A program made the position numbers and the translations under genes. The notes under the pieces are model-generated. The model was not told where the DNA came from and did no database searches. It worked only from the letters and a program-made list of their open reading frames with translations. Positions 1 to 10,192 of a stretch of 64,000 nucleotides of DNA are shown piece by piece. The stretch comes from Leptidea sinapis (Eukaryota; Arthropoda; Insecta; Lepidoptera; Pieridae). Within the stretch, counting starts at the first letter, position 1, and the number at the start of each line of letters is the position of its first letter. The stretch spans positions 8,742,001-8,806,000 of the forward strand of contig NC_066283.1 of the NCBI RefSeq assembly GCF_905404315.1, given 5' to 3'.

Positions 1-39
1 ATAGATAATAGAAGTTTAGCGTGATTATTTACTTTTTTT

Positions 40-320
40 TTATCACAATAAGCGGCGAGCAGGACGTTCAGTTGATGGTTATTGATACGCCCTGCCCGTG
101 TGCTGCTCAGGATTTTTGAAAAACCCAAGATATCTGAGCGGAACTACAATTGCGCTTTTCACCTTGAGACATAAGATGTTAAGTCACATTTGCCGGCGCC
201 CCTCAGACCGAACATAATAATGCTACCACATTACTGCTTCACGACAGAGAATGGAGTTGTTGTGGTACTCGTAATCTAGTCTAGTCGTATCTATCCTGTG
301 CAAAGGAGCCTCCCACTGAT
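40..320 (-). mobile_element. Family A SINE-like retroposon, copy A1
   Basis: Diverged copy of a roughly 300-bp repeat seen nine times in this window. The T-run at its left edge is the complement of a poly(A) tail, so the element reads on the minus strand, from the CCAGTGGGAGGCTCC-like end near 320 down to 40. The internal hairpin halves (GTGCCGCTCAG type) are decayed here compared with the copies at 8.1 and 24.9 kb. Confidence 0.75.
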
Positions 321-626
321 ACTTATAATGGGAACGTCAGATCTCGATATTTAATAGGAGTATAGAGTGATGTGATCGGGGTCACATATACTTAGCTTCG
401 TTAAATTATAATTGAATTTAATTCACTGTGACGTTTCACATTCTTCGGTGATTCTGTTACTGCCAAATTTTTTAACAACTAGAGTACAATCATATTAATG
501 AGCTTTACGTTCATTGCTACGGTGAAATTCTATTTATTCGTAAAGAAGACTTGAAATGCCAATATCACCGAGTGCACTATTCATTTGACATATTGTAACA
601 ATTTGTAATAAAATAGATCACATTTC
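321..626. other. AT-rich spacer
   Basis: No ORF, RNA gene or repeat match to the rest of the window was recognised. Confidence 0.5.
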
Positions 627-1275
627 AAATCAATCAAATCGAAATCAGTTTATTCACGTAGGTCACGGAAATGACACTTATGAATGTCAAAAAAAATTTT
701 TTTCTTATTGAATCTACCGCTACTTTGTAAAGGGTTGAGCTAATGAGAAGAAGTAGCAAGAAACTCATTGCCACTCTTTTATATCAAGATTTACATTTAA
801 GTACATCGATTTACAAATTACAATGTAATATGTAAAATGATGCAACAGACACACTCAAACGTCAAATAGTCAATGTCTTACACGAGTAAGTCAAAAAAGT
901 AAATGTAAATTAATACAAAAGTTATTGAGTACAGTAGCTGCATCATCCACACACACCATAAATAAATAAAGGTATTCTGTGAGCATTTTATAAGCGATTA
1001 TAAATAAATAAATATGTATATATTCATACATATATATACACAATAACTTTTAAGAATCTGAAGCCGAGTCTCCGGCAACAGGATCATCCTGCACCACAGG
1101 CAGCGCCCGTTCACGAGCATGACACATGAGCCAGCCATCACCTCCCTCAACCATATTTTAGGGAAGGGGACGACCCGTCCCATGTCGCCGCCATTTCGTA
1201 TAGAACGTCATTGATCTATGCAGATATTCCCGTATTAAGCCCATTCACATGTCCAGTTAGCTTACCAAAAGTAAA
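627..1275 (-). mobile_element. Family B non-LTR-type repeat, copy B1
   Basis: Matches 2846-3390 and, inverted, 40018-40553. On the minus strand it ends with the 16-nt near-palindrome GACATTCATAAGTGTC, then a GTGACC..GTGAATAAA block and TGATT-type short repeats, which is a typical non-LTR 3' terminus. The 5' half, with blocks such as GGGACGGGTCGT, matches the other copies but no protein domain was recognised. A 61-codon ORF at 998-1183 is judged chance. Confidence 0.7.
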
Positions 1276-1548
1276 AAAAAATATAGTAAAAGTCTCCATT
1301 TGTCGTATCCTCTCCATTCGAGATCAATCCTCTAACTGCCACAGCCTGTATCGGCATACTTGGCGTCGATATTTCGAGTGACGTGAGTTCCGTGGTCACT
1401 TGGAAAGGAGGGCCAAACTGGCCTTTAAATAGCTTGGTGTACTCAGTAAGGCGAGGCAGTACTTCACTAGAAGCTACCGCCTGCAACTATATAAAGCGCA
1501 ATTAAGCCTCACATGGAGTACTGTTCTCACCTCTGGGCGGATGCTAAA
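1276..1548 (+). pseudogene. LINE family E ORF2 fragment (post-RT region)
   Basis: Plus-strand translation near 1290-1400 gives SPF..PLTATACIGILGVDISSD, which aligns with PLFEN..ASPSIGILGLEISSD in the better copy at 13928. A short TWSTVL-type match follows near 1510. Frames shift and a stop interrupts the segment, so it is dead. The remnant is the region between the RT palm and the C-terminal tail of a Jockey-like LINE. Both ends are truncated. Confidence 0.55.
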
Positions 1549-1559
1549 TAATAAAAAAA

Positions 1560-1625
1560 AAATGGGTGGTACCCTTAACATTTAGGGGGATGAAATATAG
1601 ATGTTCGATTCTCAGGAGCGTCTTT
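1560..1625 (-). mobile_element. Helitron-like fragment
   Basis: The CCTTAACATTTAGGGG and GATTCTCAG blocks match the interior of the copies at 15943-16261 and 34499-34816. No ends are preserved. Confidence 0.45.
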
Positions 1626-1644
1626 AAATACAATTGTATTAAAT

Positions 1645-1888
1645 GTATGTCATCATCATCAGCTGAAAGACGTCCACTGCTGGACAAAGGAATCCCCCAA
1701 AGATCTCCTCGACGATCGGTCCTGCGCTGCCCTCATCCTACGTATTCCGGCGCTCTTGACCAGATACCGCTACATCCGGTCCATCTTGTGGGGGATCTAC
1801 CAAAACTGCGTCTTCCGCTACGTGGTCGCCATTTTCTTTCGAGTCTTCTGCCACACCGGCCATCTGTCTGTCGAACGATGTGCCCTAT
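1645..1888. repeat. Dispersed insect repeat with GTCCACTGCTGGAC signature
   Basis: Begins with a CATCATCATCAGC run followed by the palindromic GTCCACTGCTGGAC signature. I recognise this from a widespread insect interspersed repeat and recall the typical consensus from memory only. The match breaks off at about 1888, exactly where the RTE reverse-transcriptase fragment starts. Confidence 0.5.
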
Positions 1889-2050
1889 CTACTCCTTGGG
1901 AAGCTGTATTGATGCCATTGAGCAAATGGCTTAAGTCTTCCATGGTCTCTGCCATGATTACGATATCGTCTGCAAATCGAAGGTGAGTGATGTATTCGCC
2001 GTTGATATTGATGTCCAGCCCGTTCCAGTCCACAAGCTTTAAGAGATCTT
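1889..2050 (-). pseudogene. RTE-clade reverse transcriptase fragment with FADD box
   Basis: The minus-strand frame (ORF 1818-2033) contains the RT palm motif HLRFADDIVIMAE. The catalytic FADD codons lie at about 1965-1976. It is preceded by VDWNGLDININGEYI, matching the RTE arrangement of a short beta strand before the YADD/FADD loop. After NTASQ the frame runs into the adjacent repeat and loses similarity. Only about 50 codons of palm survive, with no endonuclease, finger or thumb region. The two metal-binding aspartates are intact in this piece, but it cannot encode an enzyme. Confidence 0.75.
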
Positions 2051-2594
2051 CCTACGCAATTAAATTTATTATTATATCTATGTCAAATAAATGACTTTGA
2101 CGTCACACAGACAAAGTTGGGAGCATAAGCTAATAAGAAATAATTCAACATAATCTTACCAGCAAAGGAAAGCAATATTTGCAGAAATGCGGAGGCTGTT
2201 GCAATTCCGACGAGGCCTTGCATTGTCTAGGCAAAGTTGTCACAGAGACACGACATCTGAAATCCTTTATGATACTGCCTCCACACATTCGCTCTATCTC
2301 ATTTTAGTTGTTTGGTATTTATCTAGGTTTGGACAGCGACCGAAGCCAACGTGGTCTACGTTGGCTACTAATACAGCCTCATTTTTAATCTGAAACAAAA
2401 TCGATTTTAAAATAAACTATTTCAGAATAAATATATTCTACATACTCCAAATATTGATCTATTTCTCATTTAAGTTTAATACAACACATATTGGTTTTGA
2501 AGTGTTGTTTTATGGTATGTTAAATTACAAGTGCTAGTCTGGCAAACGTTGTTTTTAAATATAAAGTAAGTACCCGGCGGCCGCACATTGTATG
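2051..2594. other. AT-rich spacer, no gene seen
   Basis: Contains short chance ORFs only. Near 2531 the string CTGGCAAACGTTG resembles the terminus of the Helitron-like copies (CCCAGCAAACGTTG), possibly a further remnant. Confidence 0.4.
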
Positions 2595-2828
2595 AATTGT
2601 CATATGTAATAAAATGTCATTGACTGAATTATTTGTATTACAAATATACAGCTATTTCTTATTCAAAAAAATATAGGTTCTGTATAATTAATCACCAATA
2701 TAATTATCATAATATACTGAAACCTTCTCCGGAACACGCTGCATCTTGTGGAATAAGAGTTATTCCGATAGGTTCAGTAGTTTTCTCAGTTTCTAAAGGA
2801 AAACACAGGCTCGCCATTTATTAGTATA
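2595..2828 (+). repeat. Family P repeat, copy 1
   Basis: Aligns with the reverse complement of 51421-51662: GAATTGTCATATGTAAT at the start, CTGAATTATTTGTA, then CTTCTCCGGAACACGCTGC (CTTCTCCGAAACACGCTGC in the other copy) and ATTATTAGTA near the end. No protein domain recognised and no termini defined. Confidence 0.6.
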
Positions 2829-2845
2829 TATTTGACGCATTGATT

Positions 2846-3390
2846 TGAAATCAAAATCACTTTATTCGTGCAGGTCACGGAAATGACACTTATGAATGTA
2901 AAAAAAATATTTTTCTTATTGAATCTACCGCTACTTCGTAAAGGGTTGAGCTAATGAGAAGAAGTAGCAAGAAACTCATTGCCACTCTTTTATATCAAGA
3001 TTTACATTTCCATCGATTTACAAATCATTTCAATTACAACAGTTATTGAGTACAGTAGCTGCATCATCCACACACACCATAAATAAATTAAGGTATTCTG
3101 TGAGCATTTTATAAGCGATTATAAATAAATATATATTATAACTTTTAAGAATCTGAAGCCGAGTCTCCGGCAATAGGATCATCCTGCCACCACAAGCAGC
3201 GCCCGTTCACGAGCATGATGCATGAACCAGCCATCGCCTCCCTCAACCATATTTTAGGGAAGGGCACGACCCGTCCCATTTCGTATAGAACGTCATTCAT
3301 CTATGCAGTTATTCCCGTGTTAAGCCCATTCACATGTCCAGTAAAGTTTTAGCTTACCAAAAGTCCCGTCCCATGTCGCCGCCACAAGCA
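2846..3390 (-). mobile_element. Family B non-LTR-type repeat, copy B2
   Basis: Close relative of B1 in the same orientation, about 1.6 kb away. It has the same 3' near-palindrome, the same CTACTTCTTCTCATTAGC block, and the same extension beyond the coding-like 5' half (TTAAGCCCATTCACATGTCC). It lacks several short AT segments present in B1. The pair could be two insertions or a local duplication. Confidence 0.7.
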
Positions 3391-3958
3391 GTAACATTTA
3401 AGCGAGCAAAAGATAAAAGGTTTTAGGTTACGACATGAATATGAGTAGCTAAGTAGCTTATTCAAATTGCAACGCGTTAGGACTAAAACTCGGAGCAACG
3501 GAATTCGGATAATAAGAAATCAGTAACAGGCAGATTAAACTTAATAAATTATTTTTGAAATAAATACTGTTGGTACAATAATTAGTATAGTAATCCAAAA
3601 TATCTTTATTATTTAAATTTTCAGTTCTGAGCACAATATTCTATGAGATCCTATTTTTACATTTTTACATAATCATGTAAATTAAGTAGATGCTATTAAT
3701 AAGTCTAAAGTACAAACAAATGTAGGGAAATAGAAGATTGTACAATAATCAGGACATTTATAAACTGAACTTTATTGTAACTTCCCGTAATATTATATTA
3801 AAGAATTCTGCAAGAATTATGTCAAATCAACTCAAGATCACGTTATTCATTTAGACAAAGGAAATGACACTTATGAATGTCAAAACTTCGGAAAAGATTC
3901 AGCTTTAATGAAAAAAAAATGGCAAGGTCAGGTTAAATAGCAAGAAAACGAAATATAT
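3391..3958. other. AT-rich spacer with a family B 3'-end fragment
   Basis: Positions about 3815-3890 repeat the family B terminus on the minus strand (AAATGACACTTATGAATGTC). The rest is featureless AT-rich sequence. Confidence 0.45.
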
Positions 3959-3959
3959 A

Positions 3960-4812
3960 ACATATACCGTACCAAATGTCAAAAATGTTGATGCAAGCAA
4001 ACGGATTTTTTGGCATTACTCTGGGTTCCAAATTACAATTCGGCCCCCATATTGTAGGATTGTGCGAACAGATTTAGTTCTGCAGCATACGCGGTTAAAA
4101 AGATTAGACAATTAACTGACATATTTACGGCGCGACTTTTTTACTTAAGTTACTTCCATAGTATTATGTCCTATGGTATATTGCTGTGTGGCAGAGCTGC
4201 CGATATTAATACAATATTTGTGTTGCAGAAGAGGGCTTTTCGCGCTATTTATAACCTAGGCCCTAAGGAATCATTGAGAGCAAAATTAAAAAAAATTAAC
4301 ATCTTGACTGTTGCTTCTCAATATATTCTTGATAATGTAATGTATGTTCATAGGCACATAAGTAAATTTTCGAGAAACTGTCATAACCATAATGTTAAAA
4401 CAAGGAACAGAAATAAGCTTATAATGCCTGTATGTGCTTGTATATGCTTTTACAACAGAATCCCAGAAAATGTTCAAAACAAAAGTATTACGTTATTCAA
4501 AAGAATTGTTAAAAAACGTTTATGTGGTAGAGGTTACTATAACATAAATGACTTTCTTAATAATACCACAGATTGGGAATGGAACGACCGCCCTCGGGCT
4601 ATTAAATTATAAGTTTAATTGTACAGTGTTACTTTGTATATGTTCCTTTAATTGTAAATCATATTTTTGATGAAAAAAAAAGCCCGCTGAGTTTGTTGCG
4701 CCCATTTTTCTCAGGCCTGAGGCATTCATTTTGGAATGGGTGGTAGTTTTTTTGACTTTCAATAAGTGATGTCACATCCTATTTTGAATAAAAATATTTG
4801 AATTTGAATATA
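3960..4812 (+). pseudogene. LINE family C copy C1: broken ORF2 C-terminus and 3' UTR
   Basis: Non-LTR retrotransposon end, 5'-truncated. Before the main ORF (4166-4612) the translation shows GITLGSKLQFGPHI and AAYAVKKIRQLTDIFTARL in shifting frames. The ORF then carries YGILLCGRAADINTIFVLQ and ends near NDFLNNTTDWEW. Compared with copy C2 it has lost about a dozen residues between KLIMP and CICFYN. A 3' UTR with the CTCAGGCCTGAG stem-loop follows at 4701-4740, then AATATTTGAATTTGAAT repeats at the tail. This region normally lies downstream of the RT palm. Several frameshifts show the copy is inactive. Confidence 0.85.
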
Positions 4813-5474
4813 ACATGGGAATGAAGTCTTCTTTCCAATAATAATGAGAGAAGCAATTACTCAAGAAACTTAAATATATATAAAACACAAGCATTGGCTT
4901 TTTGTTACAATTATGATCGATAAACAAGTCAAGATTAACCTGATATTTCTAAAAATTCTATATCGCTGTAACCAGTATTATACGGGTGTCGCATTCTTGG
5001 GCTTGTACACCTCATATAGATAACATAAAGTAATGCGGAATCACGCAAACTGGTCGTTAACCCTGCTTCACGGTCTACTAATGGGTGTCTATGTGACCGA
5101 CAGAGGCCCCTTCAACAATGTTAACCAAAGAAAGGCATAATTAAAGTCTACAAAGTTATTTGTGTCGCGAAAACTCAAGAAAAGTTGTTGCGTTTAACTT
5201 AGCCTATTTATGAATGTAGCGTCAATTTTCTTAATTAAGTTTTAGGCGAAATTATTATCTCAATAGCAAAAATAGGACAGGCAAGTGCATTATCCAGTCC
5301 CTAAATTATATATATAAAACCACTGCAAGTTATTTTAAGGTTAATTATAGTTGAATATAGAATGTGGTCTGAAGTTGAATTAGTAATAATTAATAATGAA
5401 AGGTTCACAATTCATATAAAATTCAAACAAATAAGTTATATATATATTTAACTTTTTTGTCTTTGCCAGTACAT
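4813..5474. other. AT-rich spacer
   Basis: No ORF of note and no match to other parts of the window was recognised. Confidence 0.5.
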
Positions 5475-5560
5475 GTAACCTGATAGTGATATCTATACCA
5501 GCTTGCAACACCAGAGGGATTACAGGAGCGTTCCCGGAATTTTAGGAAAGTGCAAATAAT
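5475..5560 (-). mobile_element. Diverged LINE family E 3' end
   Basis: The reverse complement reads ACGCTCCTGTAATCCCTC and GGTGTTGCAAG, then a GG..ATCAC..CAGG block, matching the family E terminus seen at 9640-9700. Strongly diverged and truncated at both ends. Confidence 0.45.
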
Positions 5561-5698
5561 AATGGAAATATTGCAATAAGCACATCAGAAAAAACGACAC
5601 GAATACGAAACCTTGTAATAATATTGGCATTACTTAAGCGGGTAGTCGCGATTTTAAGTATAAGCGTGACGTCATTTTGACGTCATTCAGATGCTGGA

Positions 5699-6038
5699 GG
5701 TCTATTACCGAAATCGAAAGCCGAAGTTTCGTCCGAAACGAAAGAACGACGGACTTCAAATTAAATCATATAACCAAAGTACTTCGGATCCGTATATTGC
5801 GGACGGATTTCGTTTCGGAACCACAGACATAACCAAAAAAATGAGGTTGTAGTTACGAGTTATTAATCTCAAACAACGAAAAAGTAAATTTCAAGTGAAT
5901 TTGGGAATAAGGTAATCGAAAGACAAAATGTCTTATCGCGAACTTTGTATCGATTTCCGGATCCGAAACACCTTCGTAATAGGAAAATGTATGATTCGTC
6001 AACCGAAACATCGTATTTCGATTTTAGTAATAGGGCTC
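5699..6038. mobile_element. TIR element M1 (MITE-like)
   Basis: The left end reads GGTCTATTACCGAAATCGAA. The right end, reverse-complemented, reads GCCCTATTACTAAAATCGAA, with further matching CGA/GTTTCG blocks inside. About 340 bp with no coding capacity. The superfamily cannot be assigned because no clear target-site duplication is visible. Confidence 0.6.
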
Positions 6039-6564
6039 CTGGCTTGACCCCAACTAATCGTGCGGGGATTTCATCAGAATTTAGTGTATCATTAAATCAA
6101 TTAGTTGTTACTTCTTAATAATGTATCAGACTAGCTAAGGAATGGTCGTTTCTATAGATTCATCGACTCATAGACAGAGCTGGTAGGAAATAGTAAGTTA
6201 ACAGGTAAACTATATGAAGATTATGTACATTTTTAGAAACATGATTGTATTACAACTGAAAATGCCAACATAAAAATTCTTAACATAATGAGAATATATT
6301 CATATTCAAAAATGTCATTATTCGCCGTAATAATGAGTATTTTAAATGCAATTTATCTTCTTATCGTTTGTATTGAGCGCTGCGTATTTTAGAATTATTA
6401 TATTTTTTTTTAATTGGAGGACAGGTCAGGTGATGGGCACCCGATCGTATGGGTTTACCACTGTTCACGCTTTCTTGCAATAAAAACCGTACAAATTGTA
6501 AGTGCATTACTTGTCTGTAAATTACATATACATATACGACGAATATAATATTATTTATATTTTT
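6039..6564. other. AT-rich spacer with a possible LINE tail remnant
   Basis: Around 6410-6490 a T-run followed by GGAGGACAGGTCAGGTGATGG and CTTTCTTGCAATA weakly resembles an inverted family E terminus. Otherwise nothing recognised. Confidence 0.3.
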
Positions 6565-7546
6565 AACTGACTTCAAAAAAGGAGGAGGTTCTGAATTCGT
6601 CGGTATGTTCTTATTTTTGTGTTACCTCAAAAGTTTCGACTGGGTGAACCGATTTTGATAATTCTTTTTTTATTTGAAAGCTGGTGCTTCCCGTGTGGAC
6701 CCATTGTAATTTGGTCCAGATCTGATAATGGCATCCATGAGAAAACCATAAAAATCTTAAATTTTCTATACATACGTATAACAACGTAGATGATAAATTT
6801 ACGAATAACTCAATATCACGCCATCAGATTTCGATGATTCTTTTTTTATTGGAAAGGAAAAAGAAATTATTCTTCAAAAATAGTTTGGTGAGAGTTTGGT
6901 TAGGTTCTGATTACGGAATCCATGACAAAGTAACGGAACTCTTCAATTATTAGGAGCAAATTAACAATACTCGGCCGAATTTTTTTTATGCTATCCGGAT
7001 TTAAGTCATCCACCAACACATAGTTATGGTCTAGTAATTATCTTAGCCGAATATGATGATGAATGGGACTCCTTAACGACTTGTAAGTCGTTTTATTGTT
7101 TGTGTCGTAAGACTTACTGTAGTAAGGGCGCGATCTGTGACAGAATAATTTCTGTCTGTAATCAAATTGTGAAGCACTTACGTTCATGGCTGTATTGAAA
7201 AATTTAGTATATCTACACATATTTAGACAAATTGTTAGTTAGTGTACTTTAAATTCACTAAAAATCATAAAATAAAAAAAATAAAAAAAAAACAACCGAC
7301 TTCAAAAACACTTTTCAAAAACAATAGATATAATGTGCACTCAAAAGCATAAAAATATTTGCGTATTTTTATACAATCTGTTAATTCAATCATCAAAAAT
7401 CATCATAATTCCAAAAATAGCAATAATCGTAACTAGAATTAGATTAATTAATTAGATTGTATAAAAATACGGAATTATTTTTATAGGTACTTTTTAGTAC
7501 ACATTATATATCTATTGTTTTTGAATAGTGTTTTTGAAGTCGGTTG
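6565..7546. mobile_element. Composite element M2a with AACCGACTTCAAAAA ends
   Basis: The left edge carries AACTGACTTCAAAAAAGGAG, the right edge TTTTTGAAGTCGGTT. A second left-type end, AACCGACTTCAAAAACAC, sits inside at 7294. The inner 7294-7546 unit is a nearly complete foldback: GTATTTTTATACAATCT near 7364-7380 is answered by AGATTGTATAAAAATAC near 7457-7473. The outer left arm (6565 to about 7280) aligns with 41086-41480. No ORF of substance. The repeated layout in M2b says the composite moved or was copied as a unit. Confidence 0.7.
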
Positions 7547-8082
7547 TTTTTTGTTAAATTTTTTTTTAGGTGTGTTTGTGTTGTTTTGCAAGTTTTTCAT
7601 TTATAATAAGCGGTTGGAAAAATAACAAATTACGATCGTCTTATTGTTGAGATTTGTGATACAGCCATTTAACAAACGAAACACGTTCTGGCGATAGAAA
7701 ATACATAGAAAGCGTATAAAAGAATTGAGTTAAACAGACATAGCCGGGGTAAAATAATATTTTACCTGGATAATACAATAAAGCAAAAATATTCACATTC
7801 AGTAAGGCCGCGCCATAAAGGTTGAAAGGAAGTAAGATTACAATGAATATTTTATGCATGAGAATCCTGTTTTTATTGTTCTTTCTTTAAATTGTTAACA
7901 CTAAGGTGCTTGTGTATAGGAATTAATTGACAGCACATGAATTTCATAGTACGAGTACACGGCCATAATATCTAGACCTCACTGGAACGTGAAGCCCCCT
8001 CCCGTTTCCCTCTCACCCCCTCGCGCTCGTCCTGTTGCGTCGCTACGGTTTGCAGATTTATTACCGTTAGGTACATGTCGTA
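7547..8082. other. AT-rich spacer
   Basis: No convincing gene. A short hydrophobic minus-strand ORF at 7641-7859 has no recognisable family and no supporting context. Confidence 0.4.
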
Positions 8083-8396
8083 TTTTTTTTTTATGAAAAT
8101 AAGGGACAAGACGAGCAGGACGTTCAGCTGATGGTAATTGATACGCCTTGCCCATTACAATGCAGTGCCGCTCAGGATTCTTGAAACCCCCAAAAATTCT
8201 GAGCGGCACTACAACTGCGCTCGTCACCTTGAGACAAGATGTTAAGTCTCATTTGCCCAGTAATTTCACTAGCTACGGCGCCCTTCAGACCGAAACACAG
8301 TAATACTTACACATTACTGCTTCACGGCAGAAGTAGGCGCCGTTGTGGTACCCATAATCTAGCCGGCATCCTGTACAAAGGAGCCTCCCACTGGTG
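8083..8396 (-). mobile_element. Family A SINE-like retroposon, copy A2
   Basis: Near-complete copy. Hairpin 1 is at about 8164-8210, with AGTGCCGCTCAG answered by CTGAGCGGCACT. A nested pair follows: ACGGCGCC (8275) with GGCGCCGT (8336), enclosing CAGTAATA (8298) with CATTACTG (8312). The T-run at the left edge is the complement of the poly(A) tail, so transcription would run right to left. No tRNA-type head was found. The shared AT-rich CAT-A(n) terminus resembles LINE family E, a possible mobilising partner. Confidence 0.8.
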
Positions 8397-9404
8397 TAAT
8401 ATTTGCGTACTTTCACTGCTTTATGTTTGAATTTCTCATTGTTACGTTTTTGTTGTTAATAGTTCTGTTGTTATGTGTCGCTATAATAGTACTGTCAGAA
8501 AAATAAATACTCTATGTACATAGCCTAGAAGATGCTTTCATTGATTTTTCATCATTATAATAATAATTATCAGCATCACAACACATTTACATCAATCAAT
8601 AATACTGAAAAAATAAATAGTAGTTTATTTATATAATGCTTGTTTTGCACACCGTAACAAAACGACGATGTGACGTCATCTACGTCAGGTAGTAATTATG
8701 ACCAGAAAGAAAATACTGGGGCTTCAAAACTAAGAATGTCAATAACGTTATGTTAAAAGAGTTGAATAGATTGGGGGCAGAGCGACTCGGAATGTCGGGG
8801 AATAGTTTTGAAAAGGTCCGCTTTTTCAAAGCCACGTCGTCATATTGAATGGGTTTTAATGAAAAAATATGCACCGATTCGCAACAGTCAAGGGAATTAA
8901 ATCCTGGCATTGGTATTCGCGTTTCCGACTGCAATACTCGGAATATTCATTTGCCGAATATTATTTTCAAAGGGGATTTTGCATTGGCTGTTTAAATTAC
9001 AGTTTCGATTGATTAATTTTAGGCGAATACCACATTATTATTCCTGTATGTTTAATACTAATTGACTTTAAATATACAGCAATAATTTAAGTAGCTATTT
9101 GACATACAAGCGATTCCGTTTTTCATGTAAAGGAGACTTTTTTTTGCATAGTTTTAGGATTATAGTTTATATTAAATCTTTTTCATTTCTATTTCCAAAT
9201 GTAAGTAATATTGTTACCTAACAAAGTGGATGCTTTTAATATCCAACAACTTTTCCAAAAAGCACTTTGGAAGTTCCAGTGATTAGGAAAGCCGTTTTTT
9301 TATATTTTCAAAAGCAGCAAAGGCAAACTTAAACATATAGGGACTTAAACATATAGGGGCTCCGCCCATTACATCTTTAAATTATGTAACGCCAAAGTAG
9401 TTTT
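8397..9404. other. AT-rich spacer
   Basis: No repeat match or gene recognised. The minus ORF at 8680-8934 (84 codons) has no family signature. Confidence 0.45.
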
Positions 9405-9740
9405 AAGGATTCCGTTTAACCTGATTCCTGCCGCCGAATTTCACCTTCGCACGACACGCCACAAGTTGGGATATCATCCCCACCATCTGGATGTGTGGCG
9501 GTCCTTCACGTTGCGGTTAAAGAGCTTTCTTCCACGTACTACAAAGCTGTGGAATGAACTTCCTTTTGCGGTGTTTCCGGGACGATACGACATGGGTACC
9601 TTCAAAAAAAGCGCGTACACTTTCCTTAAAGGCCGGCAACGCTCCTGTGATTCCTCTGGTGTTGCAAGAGATTGTGTGCGGTGATCACTTAACAACAGGC
9701 GTACGCTCGTTTGTCCTCCTATTCCATAAAAAAAAGGATT
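9405..9740 (+). pseudogene. LINE family E 3' end, copy E2
   Basis: 5'-truncated LINE. The coding part reads FNLIPAAEFHLRTTRHKLG, then YHPHHLDVWRS, TTKLWNELPFAVFPGRYD and MGTFKKSAYTFLKGRQR, ending at a stop near 9684. It is open as far as it goes. The 3' UTR is short: a GGTGATCACTTAACA block, then CTCGTTTGTCCTCC and a CCATA(n) tail at about 9720-9740. These are the final 90 or so residues after the RT domain of a Jockey-like element, a zinc-free tail of unknown role. It keeps the YTFLKGRQR segment that copy E3 has lost. Confidence 0.8.
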
Positions 9741-10077
9741 CCGTACCCTATTATGAAAACTCCTCTCTATGTCTGTCAGCAGACTGTATTTTGTTAACAG
9801 TAAGAGTGCCGCCGCGCTTTTATTGCGAAGTACGATTTTGTTTGATAAAGCAAAGATAAACTGATAGAAATAAAATGTGCATATTGAACTAATATAAAGA
9901 TTTACGGTTTGATTCATTGATCGATACGCGGTGAGTCAATGTGCGTTAGATCGCGCGGAGTACGTATATTGCAAGTTGCAATTACTGGACTATAACAATG
10001 TATTCCGGCGACATATTATGTGAGTCGCTGTACGTTAATGTTTGCATAAAACTTTAACTATTCATTTGTACGAGGAA
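9741..10077. other. Spacer
   Basis: No feature recognised. Confidence 0.45.
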
Positions 10078-10192
10078 AATTGATTCGTTTAGAATTCTTT
10101 TTGATGTCATTTCTAATACACTAAATACTACTAACGCTTCGGAAACAAATGGCGCTCTGAGAGGGAAGAAGCGGCGCAAGAAACTCTCCCAC
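10078..10192 (-). mobile_element. LINE family D 3'-UTR fragment
   Basis: Matches the 3' UTR following the ORF2 end at 58690-58860: AGAATTCTTTTTGATGTCAT, then CGCTTCGGAAACAAATGGCG and AAGCGGCGCAAGAAACTCTC. Orientation is inferred from the better copy. No coding sequence remains. Confidence 0.65.

Noticed and set aside
998..1183. 61-codon ORF conserved between family B copies
   Set aside because: The DNA is shared because the repeat is shared. The frame is not open in B2 or B3, so coding is unsupported.
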